Notes: generated from the letters alone by a model not told the origin. A DNA stretch of 64,000 nt from Capsulimonas sp039928515 (GCF_039928515.1 NZ_JBDSSZ010000278.1), one strand, 5' to 3'. Shown: positions 50,253 to 58,785, counted from the stretch's first letter. Translations and numbers: made by a program.

Positions 50253-52313
50253 TTATTTATACATCGGGCTGATATCCTGCGCAAACACCGTCGCGGGCGG
50301 TAGCGAACCGTCGATCGTATTAATGATCAGGTTATCAAATAACGCCGTGTTGCGCTTGTCGTCCAATCCGCCAGTGAGTAGGCCGACCATGCCATGATCC
50401 CATACCGTGCTATCCGCTTTGACGACCTGTTTGCCGTCAACAAATCCGTCGATACGGCCGCCGACAAATCGGAGCTTGATCGTGTGCCAGACTTTGGAAT
50501 CGAACTGTGGGACTGTCCCCGAATCGAGTTGATCACCCGGCGGGTTGTTGCCGGCTTGCGTGGACGAGCGCAAGTCCACGCTGCCATCGGCGCTCACGGT
50601 CATGTAGTAGCCTTTGGGCGAGTTGTTCCAGCCATTGCCGGTGCTGATGACACGGCCCAGCAGGCCGGCCGAGCCGCCGTTGTCCAGCAGCATTTCCACG
50701 CTCACTTCATAGTCTTTCCAGTCAGAATCGCCAATCACGGTATAAGGCATCCATTCCGGAGCCCAGCTTTGCGCCTTGTCACCGATCACCTGTCGCAGGC
50801 AGCCGCCTTTATGGTCCGGCCGATCCGCCAGTTCGAAAACGCCCACGATATCGGCCGTATAGTGAGGCAGGTAACCCCACGCCTTGGCGGTGGAGTAGTG
50901 GTTGAATGTCTCATGATACGGAAGCGGGAAGGCCGCATGCGGAGTCGGCTCGAACGAGCCTTTCTGCTGGCCGGTCGTGGTGGACAGCGAGTAGATGGCG
51001 TCAGGCTCTAACGTTATCGAGAAGGCGCCATTCACAGGCTGAATATCCGGCAGTCTTACAAACTGCTCGGTAGCGTTGCTGCGCCAGACGCAGAGCTTGC
51101 CAGTTGATAGACCGCCGCTGACATGGTAGTGCACAGTCTGCGGCTGGGATGCGCCTTTGGTTTCGGCGATAACACTGTAGTCGGAGCCCGGCGATTTGAG
51201 CGTCACATAACTGCCGCCATCGGCCAGATTGGCGCAGCCGCCGTTCAGGTATTCCCAGCCAAGTTTGGTAAATTGGCCATAGTGTGCATACCCCCACAGC
51301 GCGGGCCGAATGCTATATTCGCCGCTCCACGGCGAATTAGCGATCAGCATAGAGGGTTGCACCCCATAAGGCTCGGTGTCGTACACGGAAGCCACGAGGT
51401 ACCAGTTCGTGATCTTGGTAACGCCGTCGCGAATATAGTTCTTATTGAACGCCTGGACGATGCTGATTTCACAATCAAATCCGTCCTTGTACACATGCTC
51501 CTCGCTGTTCCAGATCGGCTTGTGCAAATCTTTGCTGATCTGACGGACCGACGCAGGCGTGCCGACCTCGGTCATGGTGTGGTTGCTGATGGCGTCAACG
51601 GACGCTGCCAGTTCGGGATCGGTGAGCAGATCCTTGCACCAGTCCCACTTCTTGTCGCCCCAGTTGTCAAAGCCATGCAGCTTAACCGCGTTCAGGCCGT
51701 GGCTGCTCAGAGTTTTGCGGAACATCTTGATAAAGTCTTCGTTGACGCCCTTTTCGTTGCGGCATCCAATGGCGTCTAGCGTAATTCCGTGCGCACTCTT
51801 GAGCCCCTTGATCCACTTGACATAGTAGTCGCACATATCCTGCGACCAGAAGTTGCCGTTACCGACCCAGCCCGGACAACCCCACGCACAGGCATCGAGG
51901 CTGAGCGTCGGGTTTCGCTTCTTGGCTTCCTTCATCAGCCACCACTCATAGCCGCGATAGTAGTTCTCTTCGGTTTTAGAGTGCATATGGCTTGGCTCCG
52001 TGCCCTGCGTGCTGTTGCCGTCGCCTGGCACTTCGACGTACAATGTCGAAATCGAAGCGCCGAACTGCGGCTTGAACAGCAAGTCCAGCACTTCGCTTCG
52101 CTGTTTCGCCGGATAGTCCTTCAGGAGAACCGATGTAGCGCCGCCGCCGCTGACGGCGCCGATCCCGTCGAACCGGTCGCCACCAGCTGTCCCGTTCAGT
52201 TCGATCATGGTGCTACTCGTTGAGGTTGAGGCCGCCTGAGCGTGTGACAAACTCGGCAGCGTTAGGCCCGAAAGCACTGTGATACCGATACTTAAGATAA
52301 ATTTCGAGATCAA
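50253..52313 (-). CDS. Secreted GH59 (galactocerebrosidase-like) beta-galactosidase
   Basis: 686 residues from TTG 52313, chosen because a signal peptide (MISKFILSIGITVLSGLTLPSLSHA) follows at once and the next Met is too far inside. GH59 motifs: FDGIGAVSGGGATSVLL, SLDACAWGCPGWVG, AIGCRNEKGVNE (acid/base Glu) and PIWNSEEHVY (nucleophile Glu). The C-terminal 220 residues form the lectin-like beta domain of GALC (YHETFNHYSTAKAWGYLPHY...). GH59 enzymes release beta-galactose from galactolipids or other beta-galactosides. It ends a five-gene minus-strand unit behind a zinc-ribbon/LacI regulator and may act on plant galactolipids or galactans. Confidence 0.88.
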   Translation of the reverse strand: MISKFILSIGITVLSGLTLPSLSHAQAASTSTSSTMIELNGTAGGDRFDGIGAVSGGGATSVLLKDYPAKQRSEVLDLLFKPQFGASISTLYVEVPGDGNSTQGTEPSHMHSKTEENYYRGYEWWLMKEAKKRNPTLSLDACAWGCPGWVGNGNFWSQDMCDYYVKWIKGLKSAHGITLDAIGCRNEKGVNEDFIKMFRKTLSSHGLNAVKLHGFDNWGDKKWDWCKDLLTDPELAASVDAISNHTMTEVGTPASVRQISKDLHKPIWNSEEHVYKDGFDCEISIVQAFNKNYIRDGVTKITNWYLVASVYDTEPYGVQPSMLIANSPWSGEYSIRPALWGYAHYGQFTKLGWEYLNGGCANLADGGSYVTLKSPGSDYSVIAETKGASQPQTVHYHVSGGLSTGKLCVWRSNATEQFVRLPDIQPVNGAFSITLEPDAIYSLSTTTGQQKGSFEPTPHAAFPLPYHETFNHYSTAKAWGYLPHYTADIVGVFELADRPDHKGGCLRQVIGDKAQSWAPEWMPYTVIGDSDWKDYEVSVEMLLDNGGSAGLLGRVISTGNGWNNSPKGYYMTVSADGSVDLRSSTQAGNNPPGDQLDSGTVPQFDSKVWHTIKLRFVGGRIDGFVDGKQVVKADSTVWDHGMVGLLTGGLDDKRNTALFDNLIINTIDGSLPPATVFAQDISPMYK

Positions 52314-52334
52314 TGTTTATAGTTCTTTCACCTG

Positions 52335-52348
52335 GTAACTGATGTTAC
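52335..52348. promoter_or_regulatory. Possible operator upstream of the GH59 gene
   Basis: GTAACTGATGTTAC: perfect 5-bp inverted pair GTAAC/GTTAC separated by 4 bp, 22 bp before the start codon. GTTAC/GTAAC half-sites also occur in the pseudopilin leader of this locus. Confidence 0.4.
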
Positions 52349-52409
52349 GCAAGCTCATCTGTATCGCGGGTTTACATCCAAGGCTTTGCCCGTGATATCA
52401 TCCGGGATC

Positions 52410-52449
52410 CGGCGGCTCTCGCGTCTGGGTAAAGCCGTGGAAGCCGCCG
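52410..52449 (-). other. Hairpin between the esterase and GH59 genes
   Basis: CGGCGGCT/AGCCGCCG arms 24 nt apart; no T run. Possibly an intercistronic stabiliser. Confidence 0.4.
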
Positions 52450-52484
52450 AAGTGCGCCCGTTCTTTTAGCGATAGGCCGTCATT

Positions 52485-53684
52485 CTATTGAAATAGCTGC
52501 GGCGCAAACTCTACCAGGTATTTGCGCCAATTGCTCCAGGTATGGCCGCCGGGCGACTGGCCGAACACCGGATCGAAACCATGTCGCCGAAAGAGCTCCA
52601 CGGTCGCCGTCGTCGTGCCCAGCAAGAAATCGTCCACGCCTGTTTTAAACCAGAGCAGTTTCAGGCCCTTTTTCGTATCGGTATTGTTCAGGTCCGATAT
52701 ATGCTGGTCTTCCCAGGTGAAGTGCGAGTTGGGAGACACTGTCGCGCTATTGGCGCCCGCTCGCGGCGCAATGCCGAACAGGCCGGAGCTGAAAACCCCC
52801 ACATACGCGAACGTATCGAGATGAGCCACTGCAATATTGAGCGTCTGCCAGCCGCCCATGGAGAGCCCGGCGATGGCGCGATGGTCGCGGTCATTAATAA
52901 CGCGGTAGTTCTTTTCGACATACGGCATAATGTCGCCGACGAAATCGTTAAGAAACTCATCGGACATCCCATTCATGGTGATGCCCGGCGTTCTTGGAGT
53001 ATGTCCCGCAGGCATCACCACAATCATCGGCTTCGCTTTGCCCAGCGCAATCAGATTGTCCAGGATAAATCCGGCGCGCCCCACCGATGGCCAGGAGTCG
53101 TCGCTATCGCCGGCTCCGTGCAACAAGTAAAGCACCGGATATTTGCCTTTGCCCCGCTCATAGCCCGGCGGGGTGTATATGTGCATACGGCGTGTTAAGG
53201 CAAGAGAGGCGGAGTAGTAATTTACAGATGCTACGGCGCCATGGGGCGCCTCGCCGGTATCCATAAACTTAGAACCGGGAACATATACCAGGCTCCATAC
53301 ATTACCGTTTGCCAGGCTAACCGATGGACTTCGCGGGTCGCAGACGGGAACTCCGTTTACTTCGAAGCTATATCGATAGGGGCCGGGATCGACGGGGCCG
53401 AGGGTAACTTCCCAGGTTCCATCTTCGTTCTTGCTCATTACGGAGCCCGAGCCTGCGATGTCACCGCCGATTAGCCTGACGGTATCGGCCTTAGGAGCCG
53501 TTAACCGGAACGTAATATGATGATCCGCCGAGACTTCCGGCGAAACGATGACCGGTGTTTGTGCCGGAGTTGGCGGGGTTTGAGCCTTTACGGAACTGAC
53601 AATGACAGAACCGGTGAGCGTCGTAAGTCCATACGCGATGATGGCGGGGAGTGTCCGTAGGATGCGTACCGGTGGTGCGGGCAT
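52485..53684 (-). CDS. Secreted CE1-type esterase with N-terminal Ig-like/CBM48 domain
   Basis: 399 residues; AAGGAG precedes the ATG. Signal peptide to about residue 34 (SSVKAQ). Residues about 45-140 form an E-set/CBM48-like domain (ITFRLTAPKADTVRLIGGD...YRYSFEVNGV) as in XynZ-type feruloyl esterases. An alpha/beta hydrolase follows: RRMHIYTPPGYE, PVLYLLHGAGDSD, IAGLSMGGWQTL (nucleophile Ser in G-x-S-x-G) and SPGGHTWSNWRKYL (catalytic His), with the Asp probably in KTGVDDFL. It likely deacylates feruloyl or acetyl groups on plant polysaccharides. It sits between GH5-ricin and GH59 genes. Confidence 0.86.
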   Translation of the reverse strand: MPAPPVRILRTLPAIIAYGLTTLTGSVIVSSVKAQTPPTPAQTPVIVSPEVSADHHITFRLTAPKADTVRLIGGDIAGSGSVMSKNEDGTWEVTLGPVDPGPYRYSFEVNGVPVCDPRSPSVSLANGNVWSLVYVPGSKFMDTGEAPHGAVASVNYYSASLALTRRMHIYTPPGYERGKGKYPVLYLLHGAGDSDDSWPSVGRAGFILDNLIALGKAKPMIVVMPAGHTPRTPGITMNGMSDEFLNDFVGDIMPYVEKNYRVINDRDHRAIAGLSMGGWQTLNIAVAHLDTFAYVGVFSSGLFGIAPRAGANSATVSPNSHFTWEDQHISDLNNTDTKKGLKLLWFKTGVDDFLLGTTTATVELFRRHGFDPVFGQSPGGHTWSNWRKYLVEFAPQLFQ

Positions 53685-53872
53685 GGTAAATTCTCCTTTC
53701 GATAGGAACTAAGCAGTCGTTCTTCCGCCCATGCAACGATTTCTGCGCCGTATGGGCTCTGTTCGACCTGCGGAACGACGATCCGAATGGGAGAGTCGAA
53801 ATATCGGTACAAATGAGGGGGCGACAGCCCAACTTACCGGCACAGGAAGCCACTGAGTGGATGTCAGGGTAC

Positions 53873-53896
53873 GGGCGCTCGCTCTGGCGAGCGCCC
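53873..53896 (-). terminator. Hairpin after the GH5-ricin gene
   Basis: 10-bp perfect GC-rich stem GGGCGCTCGC/GCGAGCGCCC with a 4-nt loop; without a T tract on the minus strand, so termination is uncertain. Confidence 0.5.
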
Positions 53897-53916
53897 GCTG
53901 TGTCTAATGTTCGCTC

Positions 53917-55350
53917 TTACTGGAACTTCCAGAGCTGGTTCGCATTGCCACTCCAGGTCCACTGGTCAACAGAGGCTCCTGCTGTGGTTGACGCGCTGGC
54001 GACATCGAGGGCGAGGCCGCTATAGTTGCTCGTGATTTTGTAGTAGCCGCTCCCCATGGAGACGATGTTCCACTTCTGCCAGGCGTTGTTGCCCCACGTG
54101 TACTGGTCGATTAGCGCTCCCGCGGTCGTCGACGCACCGGTGACGTCGAGCGCCTTGCCGCTCGCGACATTAATGAGTTCCACAACATTACCGCCGAGAT
54201 TGGTGAGCTGCCACCTCTGGTTAGACCCTCCATTGACCGACCACTGGTTGATAGCCGTGCTGTCGGCCGTCGAGCCGCCGGGATCGTCCAGAGCCATGCC
54301 GCTGTTTTTGTTGACGATGGTATAGGTTCCATTGGCGATCAGGTTGGATGAGCCGCCCCCGGTATACGTAAAGTTCTTGATCGTATTGCAGACTGGCCGC
54401 CAGCTCCCATTTGCGTAGAGCATCGTGTGAATGTCGGTGGATCCGGCGTAATCATAATCCCATATTCCAATGCCTGCATATCCATTGTTCGAGTTTGATA
54501 GGATGTTGGCCATCTCCGTGTTTTGGAGCGAGTCATTCCAGGAATTGGTGGACTGCCCCGTTTCTCCGACATAAACAGGCTTATCCATGCCGAGGCTGGA
54601 TGCGGTTGGGATGTAGCCATTGTCGTTGTAGAGGTGGAAGTCATAAAAGTCGAGCCCTTGTCCCTTGAAGTATCCAAGGTTGTTCCAGGTATGCCAGCCG
54701 GTGGAGCAACTCACAAGACGGCCGGGATCGACGCTGTGAACGGCGGAGACGATGCTCCGTATATAGGATTGCGCCTGTGACCAGCTCGGGCCGCTTCCGT
54801 AGTTGCCGTCAGGTCCGCCGACAACTCCGTCGATTTCGTTCATGGCGTCAATCGCCCAGATCCTGCTATCGCCTTTGTATCGCTGAATGAGGGGTTTGAG
54901 CGCGTTGTTGATGTAGTTATTCAGCAGTGCGCCGTTGGTCAGGAAGTCGGCGCGACCGTTGTTGAGAGTGAGATAGAGTTTGATCCCATTATTGCCGGCG
55001 AGCCTAACGGTGTCGTCAAGATTGGTCCAGAACAGCGAGGTAACGCCGGTTGTATTGCCGCTGCCGTCGATCGTGCAGCCCTGGTCGGACTGGTTGATCC
55101 AGAGACGGACGACCGTGATTCCCATGTTGTGCATGTCGGCGAAATGCGCATTCATGCTCCCGGAGTTATACGCGCACCCGTAGCTAGGATTGTGCGGATC
55201 CACACCGAGGTAGTACGAGTAATGGCCGTCGAGCCAGGGTAAGTTAGCGCCCTTGACATAGTTCCCACCAATAAGCTGGGCTTTTGCCGGAACGGTCGCG
55301 CACAGGCTCGCCGCAAATAATATTGCGATTGTTGTTTTTACTCTTAGCAT
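53917..55350 (-). CDS. Secreted GH-A clan (GH5-like) glycosidase with C-terminal ricin-type lectin
   Basis: ATG 55350 (MLRVKTTIAILFAASLCATVPAKAQ signal peptide) has AAGGAG upstream; the frame is open further back without one. The catalytic part (residues 30-330) has GITVVRLWIN, AIDAMNEIDG (acid/base Glu), DFYDFHLY and PVYVGETGQST (nucleophile Glu), a clan GH-A barrel of GH5 type. Residues 340-477 form a ricin B-type beta-trefoil (CBM13): three repeats ending NQRWQL, WQKWNI and NQLWKF (Q-x-W). The lectin should bind galactose- or xylose-containing polymers. It lies in one unit with esterase and GH59. Confidence 0.86.
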   Translation of the reverse strand: MLRVKTTIAILFAASLCATVPAKAQLIGGNYVKGANLPWLDGHYSYYLGVDPHNPSYGCAYNSGSMNAHFADMHNMGITVVRLWINQSDQGCTIDGSGNTTGVTSLFWTNLDDTVRLAGNNGIKLYLTLNNGRADFLTNGALLNNYINNALKPLIQRYKGDSRIWAIDAMNEIDGVVGGPDGNYGSGPSWSQAQSYIRSIVSAVHSVDPGRLVSCSTGWHTWNNLGYFKGQGLDFYDFHLYNDNGYIPTASSLGMDKPVYVGETGQSTNSWNDSLQNTEMANILSNSNNGYAGIGIWDYDYAGSTDIHTMLYANGSWRPVCNTIKNFTYTGGGSSNLIANGTYTIVNKNSGMALDDPGGSTADSTAINQWSVNGGSNQRWQLTNLGGNVVELINVASGKALDVTGASTTAGALIDQYTWGNNAWQKWNIVSMGSGYYKITSNYSGLALDVASASTTAGASVDQWTWSGNANQLWKFQ

Positions 55351-55387
55351 ATAGACTCCTTCATTGAGAATACGCCAGCGGCACCGC

Positions 55388-55433
55388 TGGAGTGGACGAT
55401 AAGACTGTCGCTCCGGTCCCAACCACCGGAGCG
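55388..55433 (-). other. Intercistronic hairpin between lipoprotein and GH5-ricin genes
   Basis: CGCTCCGGT/ACCGGAGCG (55409-55433, 9-bp perfect stem, 7-nt loop) and nearby CCAGCGG...CCGCTGG-type pairing; no T tract. Likely processing or stability element. Confidence 0.5.
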
Positions 55434-55441
55434 GCGGTAGC

Positions 55442-55720
55442 CTATTTCTTTCCGGTTGGCGAACGTGTCGCGGAGAGTTTTCGGGCATTGTCCAGCTGGT
55501 TCTGGATCGCTGACTGGCGCGCAGCTTCGGCCTGAGCACGCATTTCGGGCGGCATCGAGTCGGGAAGCGCTCCCTGCTGCACCGTACCGGCGGTTGCCGG
55601 TACGGCCTCGGGAGAGATCCGCGGCGGCGGCGCTCCCGCCTGCTGACGACTGCATCCCGCGGTAAACGCGATAACAGCCAAAGACATCGTGGCGAGAGAA
55701 CCTGTTCTCAGTTTCATCAT
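55442..55720 (-). CDS. Small Gln/Ala-rich lipoprotein paired with a DUF1559 pseudopilin
   Basis: ATG 55720 (MMKLRTGSLATMSLAVIAFTAGC) with GAGGA upstream. The lipobox FTAGC gives a lipidated Cys near residue 23. The mature part (SRQQAGAPPPRISPEAVP, then MRAQAEAARQSAIQNQLDN and a basic end SATRSPTGKK) has no known domain. 92 residues. It begins 17 bp after the DUF1559 stop. It shares the pattern of the lipoproteins at 15550 and 31087: lipobox, Pro-rich start, then Q-A-E-x-A-x-x-x-A helix. Function unknown. Confidence 0.75.
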   Translation of the reverse strand: MMKLRTGSLATMSLAVIAFTAGCSRQQAGAPPPRISPEAVPATAGTVQQGALPDSMPPEMRAQAEAARQSAIQNQLDNARKLSATRSPTGKK

Positions 55721-55737
55721 CTTCAGATCCTCAACGA

Positions 55738-56523
55738 CTAGCCGAAGCTGTTGTCGTCGGTTTGCGCGTTGTAGACATTGTGTCCGTAGTCGAGGCGCCC
55801 CTTCGAGATCGCCTTCACATGACCGTCCAGGAATGGGAAATTCGAGACGCCGTTGTGGCGATACCGTGGAAACTGCGAACATCGCTGCCAGTTCCAGTTG
55901 ACTCCCGGACCGGTCTCGTCACAGTCGCGGCTGTTCGCCACATCTGGCGTCGTAGTGTTCTCGATGTTGGCCCAGTCGATGTTGTTAGACGCCCAGAACC
56001 AGACGTGCGTGTCGAACATGAACTCCATGCCGTCGTAGACCGCTTGGTCGCCTACCTCTTCCGCCATGATGTGGGTTGAGGGCGAGTCGACTGCAGCCGT
56101 TGTCACGGCGTGGAACGGCGAGTTGGGCCAGAAGTTAGGGAACAGGTCGCCGCGCATGGAGTAGGACTGGTAGAGGGGCAGTTTGCTGGACGGACATGTG
56201 AACACGCCCCCGCCATAACCCACGCCAAAGGCTGTGGATTGCACAGCCCCGTTCTTAATGTAAGGCTGAATTTCCTTCGTCCAGCTGCAATTTTCTTCGC
56301 CGTACATTTGGCCGCCAGGGTATGTCTCATCATTGTCCTGGTTGTACTGCAATACGCCTAATACGATCTGCTTTTCGTTGGACAGACACGTGATCTGCCT
56401 TGCTTTCTCCCGAGCTTTGGCGAATACGGGGAAGAGAATTGCAGCGAGTATAGCTATTATCGCTATAACAACAAGTAGTTCAATAAGAGTGAAAGCGAAA
56501 TACGATGTTCTTGGGCGATGCAT
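55738..56523 (-). CDS. DUF1559 pseudopilin with H-X9-DG motif
   Basis: ATG 56523 with CAGGAGA upstream (an earlier Met would add 12 residues without ribosome binding site). Leader MHRPRTSYFAFTLIELLVVIAII, then FPVFAKAREKARQ. The body has aromatic-rich parts (DTHVWFWASNNIDWANIE) and HNGVSNFPFLDG (H-X9-DG) near the C-terminus. The gene follows a promoter with a leader of about 185 nt that contains an inverted repeat and leads the unit pseudopilin - lipoprotein - GH5-ricin - esterase - GH59. Like the others it should be a prepilin-peptidase substrate of unknown role. Confidence 0.88.
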   Translation of the reverse strand: MHRPRTSYFAFTLIELLVVIAIIAILAAILFPVFAKAREKARQITCLSNEKQIVLGVLQYNQDNDETYPGGQMYGEENCSWTKEIQPYIKNGAVQSTAFGVGYGGGVFTCPSSKLPLYQSYSMRGDLFPNFWPNSPFHAVTTAAVDSPSTHIMAEEVGDQAVYDGMEFMFDTHVWFWASNNIDWANIENTTTPDVANSRDCDETGPGVNWNWQRCSQFPRYRHNGVSNFPFLDGHVKAISKGRLDYGHNVYNAQTDDNSFG

Positions 56524-56542
56524 GTAAAAGTCTCCTGGATCT

Positions 56543-56572
56543 GTTACTTTATCGTACACAGACTAAAGTAAC
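56543..56572. promoter_or_regulatory. Inverted repeat in the leader of the pseudopilin unit
   Basis: GTTACTTTA (56543-56551) and TAAAGTAAC (56564-56572), perfect 9-bp arms, 12-bp gap. Another GTTACTT half-site lies at 56648-56654. Possible operator of the zinc-ribbon/LacI regulator. Confidence 0.5.
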
Positions 56573-56715
56573 GGCAATACTTGTATACAGAGAATTGCCT
56601 GCGGCGTTATGCCAATGGTAAGCGTGTTCGTCTTAGGATCGGCAGTGGTTACTTGTGACTGCTCCAGCCAGTCGCACCTGCTCTCAATGGTATAACGGAT
56701 TTATCTCACGAGCCA

Positions 56716-56744
56716 GTCTATCACAGCATAACCCGTTTGTCAAG
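56716..56744 (-). promoter_or_regulatory. Promoter of the pseudopilin-led unit
   Basis: Minus strand TTGACA (56739-56744), 17-nt spacer, TAGACT (56716-56721). Transcription would begin about 185 nt before the pseudopilin start. Confidence 0.7.
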
Positions 56745-56902
56745 GACAAATTCTACGTATTTGGCTTGTTTATCGGGAAATAATCAGAATTATTATAAAG
56801 GATAACAAGGCGCGTGTTCCAAAATGGATATAGAATTTTCCTTTGTGGATATATTCTGTCTCCAGAATGCAACGGATAGCGGCAACGCATTGCTGTGGGT
56901 AA

Positions 56903-58276
56903 TTACGACGGAGTAAGGACTCTGGCTGTGGAATTACGCACCACAAGCGAGCAGGGAACTACGGCGCTCTGTGCAGTGGGGGACTTTCCCTCGATGAGTT
57001 GCATCAGCAACTCTGTCCCGATTTCGGCGATCCGATAGAAATCCTGATGGATAGTGGTGATCCCTCCTGGAACCGAGAGCGCTGCCGCATTGTCGTCGAA
57101 GCCTGTAATGGCAAGATCTTGTGGAACGCGTACGCCCAGCGTCGCAAGATAGCGGATCGCCCACGCCGCCCAGGCGTCGTCGCCAAGCATCAATGCGGTA
57201 GGAGCGTCGCGCATCTTTAGGATGCGCTGAATTGCCGCCTGGTATGCGCTTGTGTCCATATGCATCCAGTTCTTGGTAATGGCTGCACTGGTGATCACGA
57301 GATGAGGATCCCACGGAATGCCGGCCGACACGATCCCTAGGCGATAGCCCTTGATGCGCTCCTGATAGTCCGACTGATTTGATGGTCCCAGGTACGCGAT
57401 CCGGCGGTGTCCATGAGCCGCCAGATGTTCGACGAGTATTCGGAATCCGTTCACGTTGTCGACCGCCACCGAGCCGATCCCTGGCGGCGTCCTATTTGAG
57501 AGAAGGACGGTGGTGGGAAAACCGACTTCCGCGAGCATCTTTAGCTGCGGTTCGTCAATCGAAGGCGCCGCCCAGATCAGGCCGTCAATGTGCCCATCGA
57601 GAAACTGCAGCGCGGACATCCGGTTCCCGATGTCGGTATAGACGAGCAGATTGTAGCGGTGACTATAGGCGGCATTGTTGATCCCGGCAAGCAGAGCGGG
57701 GGTCGGGTTCTCGCCGAGATTTTTGTTCAAGTCGTGGAGGCCGAACGTTACGACTCCGAGAATATAAGTCCGGCGCTGCCGGATCGCGCGCACCAGCGAG
57801 TTAGGCGTAAAGCGCAATTCGCTCATGGATGCCGCGATGCGGTCGCGCGTCTCATCCGCCATTCGGCCCTTATTGTTGAGATAATTCGATATTGTGGAAA
57901 TGGACACGCCGGCGTGTTCCGCCACGTCCACAATGGTCATGCGCCGCTTTGATGAGGCGATCGGCATACGGGGCGGTTCCGGTGCAGGCGGCGGCGAATT
58001 CACGCCCGCGTCCTGCTTGGCCGCGCGGATCCACTTGGTCAGCGTGTGTGGACTGAGTTCGAGCTGCCGCGCGACGTCACGCGGGGTGACGCCGCCCTCG
58101 TAGAGCTCAAGCGCGCTGCGCCGTATATCAGCAGTGTGGGTATGTCTGGTCGCCGTGGGGATATAGCGACGGTTGCAGTGCATGCACTTGTAACGCTGCG
58201 CCCCGAGGTGGGCGCCAGCTTTTACCTGGCGGTTGCCCTTATCGCAAAATGGACATGAGATCTCTTGGTCGGTCAT
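56903..58276 (-). CDS. LacI family regulator fused to an N-terminal zinc ribbon and second helix-turn-helix
   Basis: ATG 58276 gives MTDQEISCPFCDKGNRQ. Residues 1-45: zinc ribbon (CPFC...YKCMHC, RRYIP), as in IS1-type InsA proteins. Residues 50-90: homeodomain-like helix-turn-helix (RRSALELYEGGVTPRDVARQL...TLTKWIRAAKQ), also of transposase OrfA type. After a Pro-rich linker comes a complete LacI helix-turn-helix (MTIVDVAEHAGVSISTISNYL) and hinge, then a PBP1-like sensor domain ending VVRNSTARVL. About 457 residues, over 100 longer than normal LacI. A TATAAT lies 9 nt before the ATG, giving an almost leaderless message. It precedes the pseudopilin-GH59 unit on the same strand. Confidence 0.88.
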   Translation of the reverse strand: MTDQEISCPFCDKGNRQVKAGAHLGAQRYKCMHCNRRYIPTATRHTHTADIRRSALELYEGGVTPRDVARQLELSPHTLTKWIRAAKQDAGVNSPPPAPEPPRMPIASSKRRMTIVDVAEHAGVSISTISNYLNNKGRMADETRDRIAASMSELRFTPNSLVRAIRQRRTYILGVVTFGLHDLNKNLGENPTPALLAGINNAAYSHRYNLLVYTDIGNRMSALQFLDGHIDGLIWAAPSIDEPQLKMLAEVGFPTTVLLSNRTPPGIGSVAVDNVNGFRILVEHLAAHGHRRIAYLGPSNQSDYQERIKGYRLGIVSAGIPWDPHLVITSAAITKNWMHMDTSAYQAAIQRILKMRDAPTALMLGDDAWAAWAIRYLATLGVRVPQDLAITGFDDNAAALSVPGGITTIHQDFYRIAEIGTELLMQLIEGKSPTAQSAVVPCSLVVRNSTARVLTPS

Positions 58277-58285
58277 CCTGCGATC

Positions 58286-58291
58286 ATTATA
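58286..58291 (-). promoter_or_regulatory. -10 box close to the start of the zinc-ribbon/LacI gene
   Basis: TATAAT on the minus strand, 9 nt before the ATG, implying a leader of about 3 nt or less. Confidence 0.6.
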
Positions 58292-58689
58292 GCCTCCAGA
58301 TTTAAGTTCCAAGCAAAAGCACACTTCATTTTACACTCCCGTAAGTGATCAAGAGCGTAGTTTCGTCGGCAACCGTTTCTGTCCCATACCCTGATGAGAA
58401 TGGTAGCCTGCCTTCGATAAATTATGCGGTTAGTTCCGCTATTTTGGCGAATGTCTTCGCTTCACGCCTCGAGGTGCGCACCATTGGCATCGCCTGATGT
58501 TTCCGTACCTCGTGTTTCGGTCTTCTTCGTCACTTGGTTTCTCCGTTCTGTTCACATGGATTCAAGCCGCAGGCTTTAATCTATCCTTAACCCGGATTGA
58601 AACCCCAGCTCTAACTGAACAAATGAGGAGAGCTATTGGCAATGGCGACTTAAATCCTCACGGTGCTGTGACGAGTGAATGGAACTTAA
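58292..58689. other. Intergenic region without a gene
   Basis: No supported coding region. It holds the upstream part of the regulator promoter and sequence leading into the dispersed repeat. Confidence 0.5.
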
Positions 58690-58785
58690 TGATGAGCACC
58701 CCTTTTACCCTGCGAAGCAGCTTGTTGGGAAAAAGGGGGAGACGAGCATAAGCGAGTGGGGGAATAGGGACGAACGGGGAATAGG
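58690..58785 (-). repeat. Dispersed intergenic repeat, copy B (inverted)
   Basis: Reverse copy of 49520-49641, downstream of purM. The core (58691-58740) includes hairpin CCCCTTTTACCC...GGGAAAAAGGGG around GCGAAGCAGCTT. The flanking blocks AATAGGGACGAACGGGGAATAG match copy A's CTATTCC/CGTTCGT/CCCTATTCC blocks. Confidence 0.75.
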
